Shown here in pieces: positions 37,426 to 47,315 of a DNA stretch of 64,000 bases; position 1 is the stretch's first letter, and each line of letters begins with the position of its first letter. The notes beneath the pieces are model-generated. The model made no database searches, was not told where the DNA came from, and saw only the letters and a list, made by a program, of their open reading frames with translations. The stretch is from the NCBI GenBank assembly GCA_024697225.1, contig JAILGA010000136.1:16259-80258 (forward strand), given 5' to 3'. The DNA is from Lachnospiraceae bacterium (GTDB taxonomy: Bacteria; Bacillota; Clostridia; Lachnospirales; Lachnospiraceae). A program made the translations under genes and the position numbers.

Positions 37426-39939
37426 ATGAAATTCGGACATTTTGACGATCAGGCCAAAGAATATGTCATCACAACCCCCAAGACCCCGCTGCCCTGGATA
37501 AACTACCTCGGAAATCAGGATTTCTTTTCCCTGATCTCCAACACCTGCGGCGGATACACATTTTACAAGGATGCCAAGCTTCTGAGGCTCACTCGTTACC
37601 GCTATAACAACGTACCCTACGACAACAACGGCAAGTATTTCTATATCAAGGACGGCGACCTGGTCTGGAATCCCGCATGGCAGCCCGTCAAGACCGATCT
37701 CGACTCCTATGAGTGCCGTCACGGTCTTGGTTATTCCACCTTCAGAGGCAGCAAAAACGGCGTCGAAGCAGATCTGCTCACCCTTGTTCCCATGGGCGAC
37801 ACCTGCGAAGTCACCAAGCTCACCGTCAAAAATACCGGGAGTGCGGCAAAGAAGCTCTCCGTATTCTCATATGTGGAATGGTGTCTGTGGAATGCCGATG
37901 ACGACATGAAGAATTTCCAGAGAAATCTCTCAACCGGCGAAGTCGAGCTTGAACTTCCCAAGAGCCTTGCTTCCGACAAAGCATTTGAAGGCCGCCCCTG
38001 GATCTTCTCACATGATGAGGAGCGCACGACCATTTACCACAAAACGGAATACCGTGAGCGCAGAAATCACGTGGCTGTTTATTCCGTAAATGCGGAAGCC
38101 GATGCGATCGACACCTCCCGTGATGCCTTCCTCGGCGCTTACAACGGCCCCGACCATCCGGATGCCGTCTTTGCAGGCAGAGGCACCAACAGTGTCGCCA
38201 GCGGCTGGTCACCCATCGCATCACAGCAGCTTGACTGCGAACTCGCTCCCGGCGAAGAGAAGACCTGGGTCTTCGTACTTGCCTACGTTGAAAACCCCGA
38301 TGATGACAAGTGGGCTCCCGGCACGGTTCCCACCGATGAGGTCGTGAACAAGAAGAATGCTCACGCTCTCCTTGCAAAGTATCAGAAGCCCGAAGATGTT
38401 GACAGTGCGCTTAAGACATTGCAGGCATATTGGGAGGATCTGCTCTCCTACTATCATGTGGAGTCCTCCAGCCCCGAGCTCAACAGAATGGCAAATATCT
38501 GGAACCAGTATCAGTGCATGGTCACCTTCAACATGAGCCGCTCAGCCTCATACTACGAGTCAGGCATCGGCCGCGGAATGGGCTTCAGGGATTCCTGCCA
38601 GGATCTTCTTGGTTTCGTGCATCTGATCCCCGACCGCGCAAGAGAGCGCATCATCGATATCGCATCCACCCAGTTTGAGGACGGCAGCGCGTATCACCAG
38701 TATCAACCTCTCACCAAGAAGGGCAATTCCGACATCGGTTCCGGCTTCAACGACGATCCGCTCTGGCTCATCGCGGGCACAAGTGCGTACATCCGCGAAT
38801 CGGGTGATGCGACAATACTCGACGAGATCGTGCCCTTCGACAATGATATGTCTGTTGCCAAGCCTCTCATGGAGCATCTGAAACGCTCCTTTGATTACAT
38901 TGTGAACCACAAGGGTCCCCACGGTCTGCCCCTCATCGGCAGAGCCGACTGGAACGACTGCCTCAACCTCAACTGCTTCTCGGAGCATCCCGGTGAGAGC
39001 TTCCAGACCTTTGGTCCCTCTGAGGGCCCGGTTGCTGAATCGGTCTTCATCGGCGGAATGTTCGTAAAGTACGGCGAGGAATATGCGAAGCTCTGCGAGC
39101 TCAAGGGCGATACCGCCGAGGCCGCAAGAGCCCGCGAGGAAGTAAAAAAGATCTATGCCGCGATCCTCAAGGACGGCTGGGACGGCGACTGGTTCGTCCG
39201 CGCCTATGACGCTCACGGCAATAAGGTCGGTTCCAAAGAGTGCAAGGAAGGTCAGATCTTCATCGAGCCCCAGGGCTTCTGCGTACTGGCCGGCGTCGGT
39301 GTCGAGGAAGGTCTCGCCGAGAAGGCGCTTGCCTCCGTCAAGGAAAAGCTTGATACCAAGTACGGTATCATGATCCTGCAGCCCGCCTACACCGAGTATC
39401 ATTTGGAACTCGGCGAGGTCAGCTCCTACCCTCCGGGGTACAAGGAGAACGCAGGTATCTTCTGCCACAACAATCCCTGGGTCTCCATCGCTGAGACAGT
39501 GCTCGGACACGGCGACAGAGCCTTTGAGATCTACAGGAAGACCTGTCCTGCCTTCATCGAGGACATCAGCGAGATCCATTGCACGGAACCCTATGTGTAT
39601 TCACAGATGGTAGCCGGAAAAGATGCTCACTTCTTCGGTCAGGGCAAGAACAGCTGGCTCACAGGTACCGCGGCATGGACATTTGTCAATGTCAGCCAGT
39701 ACATCCTGGGTCTCTATCCCACTCTCTCCGGTCTGTCCGTCGATCCCTGCGTCCCCGGAGACTTCGGCGACTTCAAGCTCACCAGAAAGTACCGCGGCGT
39801 GACCTATCACATCGACGTGAAGACCAACGGCAATGAAAAGGGCGTGAAGAAGATGACCGTTGACGGCGCGGTCGTAGACGGCAACGTGATCCCCTTCGAT
39901 GCATCGAAAAAGGATGTCAGCGTGATTGTAGAGCTGTAA
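37426..39939 (+). CDS. GH94 cellobiose-phosphorylase-like enzyme
   Basis: [29 protein letters not shown]...[16 protein letters not shown]...[20 protein letters not shown]. Confidence 0.93.
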   Translation: MKFGHFDDQAKEYVITTPKTPLPWINYLGNQDFFSLISNTCGGYTFYKDAKLLRLTRYRYNNVPYDNNGKYFYIKDGDLVWNPAWQPVKTDLDSYECRHGLGYSTFRGSKNGVEADLLTLVPMGDTCEVTKLTVKNTGSAAKKLSVFSYVEWCLWNADDDMKNFQRNLSTGEVELELPKSLASDKAFEGRPWIFSHDEERTTIYHKTEYRERRNHVAVYSVNAEADAIDTSRDAFLGAYNGPDHPDAVFAGRGTNSVASGWSPIASQQLDCELAPGEEKTWVFVLAYVENPDDDKWAPGTVPTDEVVNKKNAHALLAKYQKPEDVDSALKTLQAYWEDLLSYYHVESSSPELNRMANIWNQYQCMVTFNMSRSASYYESGIGRGMGFRDSCQDLLGFVHLIPDRARERIIDIASTQFEDGSAYHQYQPLTKKGNSDIGSGFNDDPLWLIAGTSAYIRESGDATILDEIVPFDNDMSVAKPLMEHLKRSFDYIVNHKGPHGLPLIGRADWNDCLNLNCFSEHPGESFQTFGPSEGPVAESVFIGGMFVKYGEEYAKLCELKGDTAEAARAREEVKKIYAAILKDGWDGDWFVRAYDAHGNKVGSKECKEGQIFIEPQGFCVLAGVGVEEGLAEKALASVKEKLDTKYGIMILQPAYTEYHLELGEVSSYPPGYKENAGIFCHNNPWVSIAETVLGHGDRAFEIYRKTCPAFIEDISEIHCTEPYVYSQMVAGKDAHFFGQGKNSWLTGTAAWTFVNVSQYILGLYPTLSGLSVDPCVPGDFGDFKLTRKYRGVTYHIDVKTNGNEKGVKKMTVDGAVVDGNVIPFDASKKDVSVIVEL

Positions 39940-39983
39940 ACGGAAGTTTGCGGGAAACCGGAACAAAAAAAGCCCCGAAATTG

Positions 39984-40021
39984 AACAGATCCCCGGAATC
40001 ATAAGATTCCGGGGATCTGTT
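39984..40021 (-). terminator. strong hairpin downstream of tRNA-Leu, probable terminator
   Basis: AACAGATCCCCGGAATC / GATTCCGGGGATCTGTT 17-bp perfect arms. Confidence 0.6.
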
Positions 40022-40022
40022 A

Positions 40023-40105
40023 TGCGGGTAGCCGGACTTGAACCGGCACGGACAAAGTCCGAGAGATTTTAAGTCTCTTGCGTCTGCCTATTCCGCCATA
40101 CCCGC
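40023..40105 (-). tRNA. tRNA-Leu (anticodon TAA)
   Basis: GCGGGTATGGCGGAATAGGCAGACGCAAGAGACTTAAAATCTCTCGGACTTTGTCCGTGCCGGTTCAAGTCCGGCTACCCGCA. Confidence 0.95.
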
Positions 40106-40114
40106 GTTGCATGA

Positions 40115-40246
40115 GCAAGTGCGGCTCGTAAGATCAAGGCTTCAAGCGAGCTTGCTCGCTATGCCGCCTTGATCTTACGAGACATAAGCGGCGAAGCCGC
40201 GGACGGCACGCCGGTGCGAAGCACCAAGTGACGTCACCGCACTTGC
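40115..40246. repeat. multi-hairpin palindromic element between two tRNA genes
   Basis: Outer arms GCAAGTGCGG/CCGCACTTGC enclosing 16-bp-arm hairpin, two GCGAAGC mini-hairpins, and palindrome GTGACGTCAC. Confidence 0.75.
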
Positions 40247-40293
40247 CAATCATACTGCCCTCAACACCGAAGCAGCTGCATGCAATCCTGCTT

Positions 40294-40321
40294 AAAAAAT
40301 GAGCCGCCCTAAGGCGGCTCA
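40294..40321 (-). terminator. intrinsic terminator after CAT-anticodon tRNA
   Basis: TGAGCCGCC-TTAG-GGCGGCTCATTTTTT on minus strand. Confidence 0.85.
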
Positions 40322-40324
40322 AGT

Positions 40325-40397
40325 GGACCCCCAGGGACTCGAACCCGGGACCGATCGGTTATGAGCCGACTGCTCTAACCAACTGAGCTAGGGGTCC
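40325..40397 (-). tRNA. tRNA with CAT anticodon, probably tRNA-Ile2 (lysidine type), elongator Met not excluded
   Basis: GGACCCCTAGCTCAGTTGGTTAGAGCAGTCGGCTCATAACCGATCGGTCCCGGGTTCGAGTCCCTGGGGGTCC; CTCATAA loop typical of Ile2. Confidence 0.93.
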
Positions 40398-40506
40398 AAA
40401 CACAATTAGATACTTTATCAGTTATCATCCCTATTGTCAATACCAAATATTTTCTTTAATTCACCTTTGCGGGAGTCCGGCAGGCTCCCGCCAGATTGAC
40501 TACCGT

Positions 40507-41001
40507 TTACGGTATAACCCTGATCTGAGCAATTCTGTCATAATCATCTGTCAATGTCAGCACAGCATACGTTCTCTCCCTGCTCCCGCCATGAGGATAT
40601 GTAGGACTGCCCGGATTTATCATCAATATACTGCCTTCATTTACAATCTCGGGAACGTGCGAATGCCCGAACAATATGATATCCGCGCGGTTTCTTTCTC
40701 CGATCTCCAAAAGATCATGATTGCCGTATTTTACATTTTCATGATGACCGTGAGTGATCAGCACATTATAGAACATGATCCTCTCGTTAATGATAAGCGG
40801 CAGGCCGCCTCTGAAATCGCAGTTGCCCTGTACAGCCAGAAATGTAAAGCGTTCGGGCGATTCAAAATACCGTTTCAGACTGGTCTCAGAGTCTCCGCAA
40901 TGTATCAGATAATCAAAAGGTTCCTCCTTTGCGATCACCTGATCTATGACACGGTTATCTCCATGTGTATCTGAGATTATTACAAGCTTCTTCTGATCCA
41001 T
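40507..41001 (-). CDS. YfcE/MJ0936-family metallophosphoesterase
   Basis: LVIISDTHGDNRVIDQV, YLIHCGDSE, QGNCD, LITHGHHENV, FGHSHVPEI. Confidence 0.92.
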   Translation of the reverse strand: MDQKKLVIISDTHGDNRVIDQVIAKEEPFDYLIHCGDSETSLKRYFESPERFTFLAVQGNCDFRGGLPLIINERIMFYNVLITHGHHENVKYGNHDLLEIGERNRADIILFGHSHVPEIVNEGSILMINPGSPTYPHGGSRERTYAVLTLTDDYDRIAQIRVIP

Positions 41002-41100
41002 TTATTTCTTCCTGACACAAAAACAAACTACGCCGGGTATAAAGTATATCAAACCCGCCCTTCCTGCGCAATCATAACCTGCTTCTGCACTACGGCAATC

Positions 41101-41130
41101 TTGAGAATACATCTGAAAGCGTGATATAAT
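41101..41130 (+). promoter_or_regulatory. sigma-70-type promoter of GGDEF gene
   Basis: TTGAGA - N18 - TATAAT. Confidence 0.6.
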
Positions 41131-41203
41131 ATTCCATAGAATCGCTGTCAAAAGCAAAATGAATACCACAGCTGCATAAAAACATTCATGGAGAAGTAAG
41201 ACA

Positions 41204-42703
41204 ATGGAGACCGAGATTTCAGAATATAGTTCGTTTTTGAAAGAAAACCGCATCAAAGTGAACGGCTATCTCAACAAGGCGCTGTGGTTCTTTGTCCTGA
41301 CAGGACCTGCCATCGCATCGGGCATCAAAGGCGGTATCTTCAAAGACATCACTTATTTTACATGCATAAACATCTCCGTTGTGATCATCATCATGGCCCT
41401 TATCCATCTGTTGCTGCTCAAAAAGTATCCCGACAAGGCCTTCACCTGCATATTTGCATTAACGGCTCTGAACATGCTGCTGGCATATATGAACTATTCA
41501 CACGTAAGCATATACCTGACCTGGTTTCTGGTCCCGCTTCTTAGTCTTCTGTTCTGCGACAGGCATCTCTTCTTCTATTCTGTCATATCAAACTACATTC
41601 TGATGTTCATCACCACCAGGCTGACAGCACCGTACGAAGCGGCACTGAGGACAGAGCACAAAAGCGTCAACGCATATTTTGCGAATGTCATCAGCGGCTT
41701 TACGATCGAATCGGTAGTAATGTTCGCATCCGCATATCTAATCGGGAAACTGACAGTTGATTATTTCAAAAGTCTTTTTGATCAGCGCAGACAGATCATG
41801 GAACAGGAAAAAGCCATGGAAGAAAAAATGGGCATTCTCGATTCCATGGCTGAGATATATGATAATGTAAACCTTATCGACTTTGTCAATAATACGGAAA
41901 TGTCGCTTCGTGACTCAGAACAGAAAAAACACGGCATCGACTTCAGCGTTCAGACGCACACCCTCATGAATCAGAGGATCAAAAACCAGGTAATGCCCGA
42001 TCAGCTCGATGAGTTCCTGCAGTTTACCAATATCAAGACCGTAAGATCAAGACTGGCTCAGAAGAAGCTTATCAGTGCGGACTTTATAGACATCGTCTCC
42101 GGGTGGTTTCGCGCACAGTACATCACCGTGGACTCAACCCTTGACAACATCCCGAATATGGTCATCTACACCACAAGAAACGTTGATGAAGAAAAAAGGA
42201 GGGAGGAACATCTCATCAGGATATCTATGACCGACGAGATGACAAGACTGTTCAACCGCAGATGTTATGATGAAGATCTGAGGGAGATCAGAGATAGCGT
42301 TCTTTCGGATGATTTTGTGCTGTTCTCCATCGACGTAAACGGGCTTAAGAGAGTAAATGACACAAAGGGCCATGTGGCGGGCGATGAACTTATTAAGGGA
42401 GCAGCCAACTGCCTCGCTTTGTCAGTCGGAAACAAAGGAAAGGTATACAGAACCGGCGGCGATGAGTTTATGGCTGTGGTACACACGGATGATCCCGAAA
42501 AAGTGCGCGGCGAGATAATGAAGAAAGCCTCCGAATGGCACGGGATATATACCGATGAAGTCACGATGTCGGTAGGATATGCCTCTCACAAGGCCAATCC
42601 CGAAGCATCCGTCGACGACCTTGAACGCACTGCGGATGCTGACATGTACGCAGAAAAAGACAGGCACTACAAAGAGAGAGGAATCGAGAGGAGAAAACAC
42701 TAG
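41204..42703 (+). CDS. membrane diguanylate cyclase (intact GGDEF)
   Basis: TM helices, C-terminal DEMTRLFNRRCYDEDL and YRTGGDEFMAVV. Confidence 0.92.
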   Translation: METEISEYSSFLKENRIKVNGYLNKALWFFVLTGPAIASGIKGGIFKDITYFTCINISVVIIIMALIHLLLLKKYPDKAFTCIFALTALNMLLAYMNYSHVSIYLTWFLVPLLSLLFCDRHLFFYSVISNYILMFITTRLTAPYEAALRTEHKSVNAYFANVISGFTIESVVMFASAYLIGKLTVDYFKSLFDQRRQIMEQEKAMEEKMGILDSMAEIYDNVNLIDFVNNTEMSLRDSEQKKHGIDFSVQTHTLMNQRIKNQVMPDQLDEFLQFTNIKTVRSRLAQKKLISADFIDIVSGWFRAQYITVDSTLDNIPNMVIYTTRNVDEEKRREEHLIRISMTDEMTRLFNRRCYDEDLREIRDSVLSDDFVLFSIDVNGLKRVNDTKGHVAGDELIKGAANCLALSVGNKGKVYRTGGDEFMAVVHTDDPEKVRGEIMKKASEWHGIYTDEVTMSVGYASHKANPEASVDDLERTADADMYAEKDRHYKERGIERRKH

Positions 42704-42709
42704 AACCTC

Positions 42710-43363
42710 ATGGGTATTATGAGCCTGATTTTTGCGGCTGCCTTTATCATCTCAACGGCCGTACATCTTTATGCCTCACTCCGCAAGGATAGAAGGATGA
42801 GAAACATCTCCAAGCCCTTTATCCTGCTGTCCCTTCTCGGCTTTTACGCCCTGACGGCAAGTTCCGTGTCCGCGGCGATAATCCTCGCCCTCTTCTTCAG
42901 CTGGCTGGGCGATGTCCTGCTTATACCCGCCGGCATCAAATGGTTCACAGCCGGCGGCATCGCCTTTATGATCGGCCACGCATGCTTTGTGGCAGGCTAC
43001 CTGCCCGATGTGGATATCTCCGTCATCCCGCTTCCTCTTATCCCTGTCCTTGCCTTGTTTTTTGCGGCGGCGGTGGCTTTCATCTTCTCAAAGCTCAAGC
43101 CCCATCTCCCGAAAGAAATCTTTTATCCGATGTTTTTCTACCTTCTCATAAACGGCACCATGAACTGCTTTGCCATCTTGAGATGCGCTAGTTTTCCCTC
43201 TGCCCCCACTCTGACCACAGCCGTCGGCGCGGCCCTGTTCTTCGTTTCCGACACCTCCCTGTTTTTTGTCAGGTTCAAGAAGGACAGCCGCCTTAAGACA
43301 CATTTCCTGGTGATGTTAACATACTCGATCGGAGAGTTTCTGATCGTGCTGGGTCTGCTGTAA
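42710..43363 (+). CDS. YhhN-family (lysoplasmalogenase-like) membrane protein
   Basis: 8-TM; FFSWLGDVLLIP, GGIAFMIGHACFVAGYL, FVSDTSLFFVRF. Confidence 0.85.
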   Translation: MGIMSLIFAAAFIISTAVHLYASLRKDRRMRNISKPFILLSLLGFYALTASSVSAAIILALFFSWLGDVLLIPAGIKWFTAGGIAFMIGHACFVAGYLPDVDISVIPLPLIPVLALFFAAAVAFIFSKLKPHLPKEIFYPMFFYLLINGTMNCFAILRCASFPSAPTLTTAVGAALFFVSDTSLFFVRFKKDSRLKTHFLVMLTYSIGEFLIVLGLL

Positions 43364-43419
43364 GATAAGAAGTGGCATGTGAATAAAGAATCACACAGTT
43401 AATCAGGAGGACACAAGTC

Positions 43420-44235
43420 ATGAAATACTATCTCTACAATTCCCTGTCAAACAACGGTATCAGGCCTCAGGTGGCTGCGGGCACGGAACTGATCGATGCA
43501 GTCGGCATGGATTATCCTGAATACCTGAAAAAACTGGCTCCTGAAGATGAGGTCGTCCTCGTCGGCGGTGACGGCACGCTTAATTACTTTATCAATGCGG
43601 TAAAGGATACCGGTGTCAAAAATAACATTTATCTCCTTGGATGCGGGACCGGGAATGATTTCCTTAAGGACATAGACAGACAGCCCGGTGAAGAGGTACT
43701 GATCAACCCGTATATCACCAATCTGCCCACCGTGCGCGTAAACGGTCTCGAAAGGCTCTTTATCAACAACATGGGCTTCGGGATAGACGGCTATTGCTGT
43801 GAGGTTGCGGATAAGATCAAGGAGAAGAATCCTCAGGAAAAGATAGACTATTCGGGCATTGCGATCAAAGGCCTTCTGTTCCACTTTAAACCCTGCCACG
43901 CCGAGATCACCGTGGACGGAAAAAAGCATGAATTCGATCACGTGTGGATAGCGCCCACCATGAAAGGAAAATACTACGGCGGCGGCATGAAGATGGCTCC
44001 CGGCCAGGACCGCACAAAAGACACGCTCACTGTTGTGGTCTACCACTGCCGTTCCAAGCTGAAGGCACTTATGGCATTTCCATCGATTTTCAAAGGTGAG
44101 CACGTAAACAGGACGGACATCGTCGATATATTCACCGGGAAAGAGATAACGGTCCGTTTCTCCCGTCCCTGCGCAGCGCAGATAGACGGGGAAACAGTAT
44201 TAAATGTGACAGAGTATTCAGCCCTTATGGGATGA
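43420..44235 (+). CDS. diacylglycerol kinase / YegS-like lipid kinase
   Basis: VVLVGGDGTLNYFINAV, LGCGTGNDFLKDI, IDGE near C-terminus. Confidence 0.9.
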   Translation: MKYYLYNSLSNNGIRPQVAAGTELIDAVGMDYPEYLKKLAPEDEVVLVGGDGTLNYFINAVKDTGVKNNIYLLGCGTGNDFLKDIDRQPGEEVLINPYITNLPTVRVNGLERLFINNMGFGIDGYCCEVADKIKEKNPQEKIDYSGIAIKGLLFHFKPCHAEITVDGKKHEFDHVWIAPTMKGKYYGGGMKMAPGQDRTKDTLTVVVYHCRSKLKALMAFPSIFKGEHVNRTDIVDIFTGKEITVRFSRPCAAQIDGETVLNVTEYSALMG

Positions 44236-44255
44236 CCGGTCGTTTGGCGTATATA

Positions 44256-44870
44256 TCAACCCCTGAGAAGCCCGGCTTTTGCAAGCGCCCTTTTAAGGAT
44301 CGGTCCGAGTATCCCCGCGAGAATGATCTTAAGTATTGCTGTCGGAATGAAGGGTATGACACAGGCTGAGAGCGAATACATAAGCCCTGCCTCCGCCACA
44401 AACATGAACCAGACCGTGCCGATCGCATAGTTGATGAGAGCGCCGATTATCAGACCGAGCCACATGGGGACAGAACGTTTAAGCGCATTACCCTGAATTC
44501 TGCGTGAAAGCTCCACACCAAGCCCGGCTGCCAGCGCCATGAGAGGGAATGAAAACAGGAATCCTCCTGTCATGCCGAAGAGCTTGCCTATTCCTCCGAC
44601 AAAGCCGGCAAAAACAGGGACGCCCGCCGCGCCAAGCAGCAGATAGACAATTACCGAAAGAGTTCCGCGCTTTGTTCCCAGTATCATTGCGGCAAGCGGC
44701 ACAGCCAGAGTCTGCAGCGTCATGGGCACTCCGCCCGGCAGCGGAACGCTTATCTGTGCCATTACCGTAATTATAGCCGTAAATACCGCGATATAGCAGA
44801 TATCCAGCGCAGTGACCGCTGTTTTCTCCATATTTCCCGCCGACATGTCTCTTTCCTTTGCCTTACTCAT
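44256..44870 (-). CDS. bioY: BioY biotin transporter S-component
   Basis: ISVPLPGGVPMTLQTLAVPLAAMILGTKRGTLSVIVYLLLGAAGVPVFAGFVGG. Confidence 0.93.
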   Translation of the reverse strand: MSKAKERDMSAGNMEKTAVTALDICYIAVFTAIITVMAQISVPLPGGVPMTLQTLAVPLAAMILGTKRGTLSVIVYLLLGAAGVPVFAGFVGGIGKLFGMTGGFLFSFPLMALAAGLGVELSRRIQGNALKRSVPMWLGLIIGALINYAIGTVWFMFVAEAGLMYSLSACVIPFIPTAILKIILAGILGPILKRALAKAGLLRG

Positions 44871-44907
44871 GATGTCTCTCCTTCCTGAATGCACATATAT
44901 TCTCCCG

Positions 44908-46488
44908 TCACGTCTCCATAAGAGCCGCGGCAAGCAGTTCCTTAGTATAAACCTGTTCGGGCGCGGAGTAAACCCTGTCAACCGAACCTTCCTCTACGAT
45001 CCTCCCGCCCTTCATGATGGCCACCCTGTCGCAGATGCGGTATATTACCCTCAGATCATGCGATATCAAAAGCATCGCGATCCCCTTCTCATCTCTGAGT
45101 CTCTCCATAAGTGCGATTATCTGCTGCTGTACGGTAACGTCCAGAGCAGAAACAGGTTCATCCGCTATAATGAGTCCGGGACGGGATATTATCGCCTCGG
45201 CTATGGCAACCCGCTGTCTCTGCCCTCCCGACAGTTCTCTGGGTTTTCTCGAAAGCAGTTCCTCAGAAAGCTCCGCCTGATCAAGCGCATTCAGGACGGC
45301 CTCCCTGATTGCAGACGCACCTCCCGGATACTTCCGCCTCTTTCCTCCTGTGAGCGCCTCCGTCAATATCCATTCCACGGTATGCGCCGGATTAAGGCTG
45401 CCGTAGGGATCCTGAAATATCATCCTCATCCCGTTCCCGTAAGGCTCATATCCCTCTGCTCTCAATATCTCACCGGAAGTCACCTCAAGAGCTCCCATTA
45501 TCGCCCTTGCCGCTGTGGATTTGCCGCTCCCGCTCTCCCCCGCAAGCCCCAGTATCTCACCGGCCTTAAGTTCAAGCGAGACATCATGCAGTACCGTTTT
45601 GAAGCTGTTTTTGGACACTCCCGTCCGGTAGCCCGCGTCCACGCGGGACATTCTGATCAGAGTTTCTCCTGCTTCCCTGCTCTTCTTCTTTTCACCTATC
45701 CTCGGGATCGCCCCGATGAGCTGTTTTGTATAATCCTCGCGCGGATTATAGAATACTTCCTCTGTTTCTCCCTCTTCGACTATTCTGCCGTCCTTCATCA
45801 CGATGACCCTGTGGCAGAGAGTCTTTACCAGACTCAGATCGTGAGAGATGAAAAGGATCGCGCACCTCTTCTCCCTGTTTATCTTCTTAAAAAGCTCGAT
45901 GATCTGGGCCTGAACCGTCACATCAAGCGCCGTTGTAGGTTCGTCGGCTATCAGTATCTTGGGATCGCTTATCATCGCGGCAGCTATCATGACTCTCTGC
46001 CTCATTCCGCCCGAGAGTTCATGGGGATAACTGTTATATACGCGCCCGCTGTCGGACAGACCGGCGTCCTCCAGTGCAGCAAGTGCCCTTTCCTTCCTCT
46101 CATCCGCAGACATTTCCGGATGATGGATCCTTAAGCTCTCTTCGACCTGCTTTCCCACTCTGTACGCCGGATTCAGGGACGAAAGCGGCTCCTGAAACAC
46201 CACTGATATCTCATCACCCTGAAAGCCGCGCAGGATCTCCCTGTCGCAGTTTAAGAGGTTGTTTCCCTCAAAGAGTATGCTTCCGTTTCTGGCCATGCTG
46301 TGTCTCTTCAGGAGTCCGGCTATTGCAAGTGCGCTCAGGCTCTTCCCGGCGCCGGATTCCCCGACGATACCCACTATCTCACCCGCATTAAGTGTGAGGT
46401 CAAAATCAAAAACCGCAGTCTCCGGAAGTGTGTGGTCATTGAATTCTATCATGAGATCCTTAACGGACAGGATCGGCGCGTCAGTCAT
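44908..46488 (-). CDS. fused OppD-OppF-type ABC ATPase (two nucleotide-binding domains)
   Basis: Two Walker A (GESGAGKS, GESGSGKS) and two signature motifs (LSGGMRQR, LSGGQRQR). Confidence 0.92.
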   Translation of the reverse strand: MTDAPILSVKDLMIEFNDHTLPETAVFDFDLTLNAGEIVGIVGESGAGKSLSALAIAGLLKRHSMARNGSILFEGNNLLNCDREILRGFQGDEISVVFQEPLSSLNPAYRVGKQVEESLRIHHPEMSADERKERALAALEDAGLSDSGRVYNSYPHELSGGMRQRVMIAAAMISDPKILIADEPTTALDVTVQAQIIELFKKINREKRCAILFISHDLSLVKTLCHRVIVMKDGRIVEEGETEEVFYNPREDYTKQLIGAIPRIGEKKKSREAGETLIRMSRVDAGYRTGVSKNSFKTVLHDVSLELKAGEILGLAGESGSGKSTAARAIMGALEVTSGEILRAEGYEPYGNGMRMIFQDPYGSLNPAHTVEWILTEALTGGKRRKYPGGASAIREAVLNALDQAELSEELLSRKPRELSGGQRQRVAIAEAIISRPGLIIADEPVSALDVTVQQQIIALMERLRDEKGIAMLLISHDLRVIYRICDRVAIMKGGRIVEEGSVDRVYSAPEQVYTKELLAAALMET

Positions 46489-47305
46489 TGTTGCGCACCC
46501 CCTCTCCCATAAGCGAAAAGCCCAGGATCGAAAAAACCAGCACGATTCCCGGAAGAAGTGCCATCTGAGGAGCTTTGAACAGATATTGCTGCGACTCCGA
46601 AAGCATCCTTCCGAGAGAGGAATCCGGAGGCTGTACACCTATACCCAAAAAGCTCAGGGACGCTTCAGCAAGCACAGCGTTATTAAAGCCTATAAGCGCC
46701 GATGAGATGAGGACATCCGCAATATTTGGCAGGATATGGAAAAATATGATCCTCATATGTGATATGCCGTGCTGTCTCGCACTCATGCAGTAATCCCTGT
46801 TCTTTTCCCTCAGGAACTCGCCCCTGACAGTTCTCGCGAAGCTCGGGATAAATGCGATGCCGAGCGCCAGCATGACATGTATACGCCCGCTCCCGAATAC
46901 ACTTACGAATACCAGTGCGAGCAGGATACTCGGAAAGGCAAAAAGCGTGTCTATCACGCGCATCATGACTTCATCAAAAATACCGCCGAAATAACCGCAC
47001 AATGCGCCTATAAAAGCGCCGGCCGCCATACCTGTCATGACAGTGCCGAAAGCTATCGCAAGCGTCATTCCCGTTCCGGCCATCAGTCTGCTGAGCATAT
47101 CCCTGCCCAGATGATCGGTGCCAAGCAGATGTCCGGCTGATATGCCTGCGAGCTTTGCACCCTCGTCCATGGCATTCGGCGGAAACGGCGTATGCACATA
47201 ACCAGCAAGAGCCAGAGCAAGCACAGCCATCGAGATCACAAAGCCCGTGCGGAACATCGCGCTCTTACCGAACCTGTCTGAAAACGGTGAGAAAAACTTC
47301 GCCAT
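46481..47305 (-). CDS. peptide/nickel-type ABC permease (OppC/DppC-like)
   Basis: GTDHLGRDMLSRLMAGTGMTL, EASLSFLGIGVQPPDSSLG. Confidence 0.92.
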   Translation of the reverse strand: MAKFFSPFSDRFGKSAMFRTGFVISMAVLALALAGYVHTPFPPNAMDEGAKLAGISAGHLLGTDHLGRDMLSRLMAGTGMTLAIAFGTVMTGMAAGAFIGALCGYFGGIFDEVMMRVIDTLFAFPSILLALVFVSVFGSGRIHVMLALGIAFIPSFARTVRGEFLREKNRDYCMSARQHGISHMRIIFFHILPNIADVLISSALIGFNNAVLAEASLSFLGIGVQPPDSSLGRMLSESQQYLFKAPQMALLPGIVLVFSILGFSLMGEGVRNND

Positions 47306-47315
47306 GCTCCAACTC

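Noticed and set aside
38560-39579. 339-aa minus ORF
   Set aside because: Antisense to GH94 CDS; shadow ORF.
40134-40322. 62-aa minus ORF between tRNAs
   Set aside because: Lies across the palindromic element and a terminator; sequence explained by hairpins.
44812-46134. 440-aa + strand ORF
   Set aside because: Antisense to the well-supported OppD/F ATPase; codon-bias artefact.
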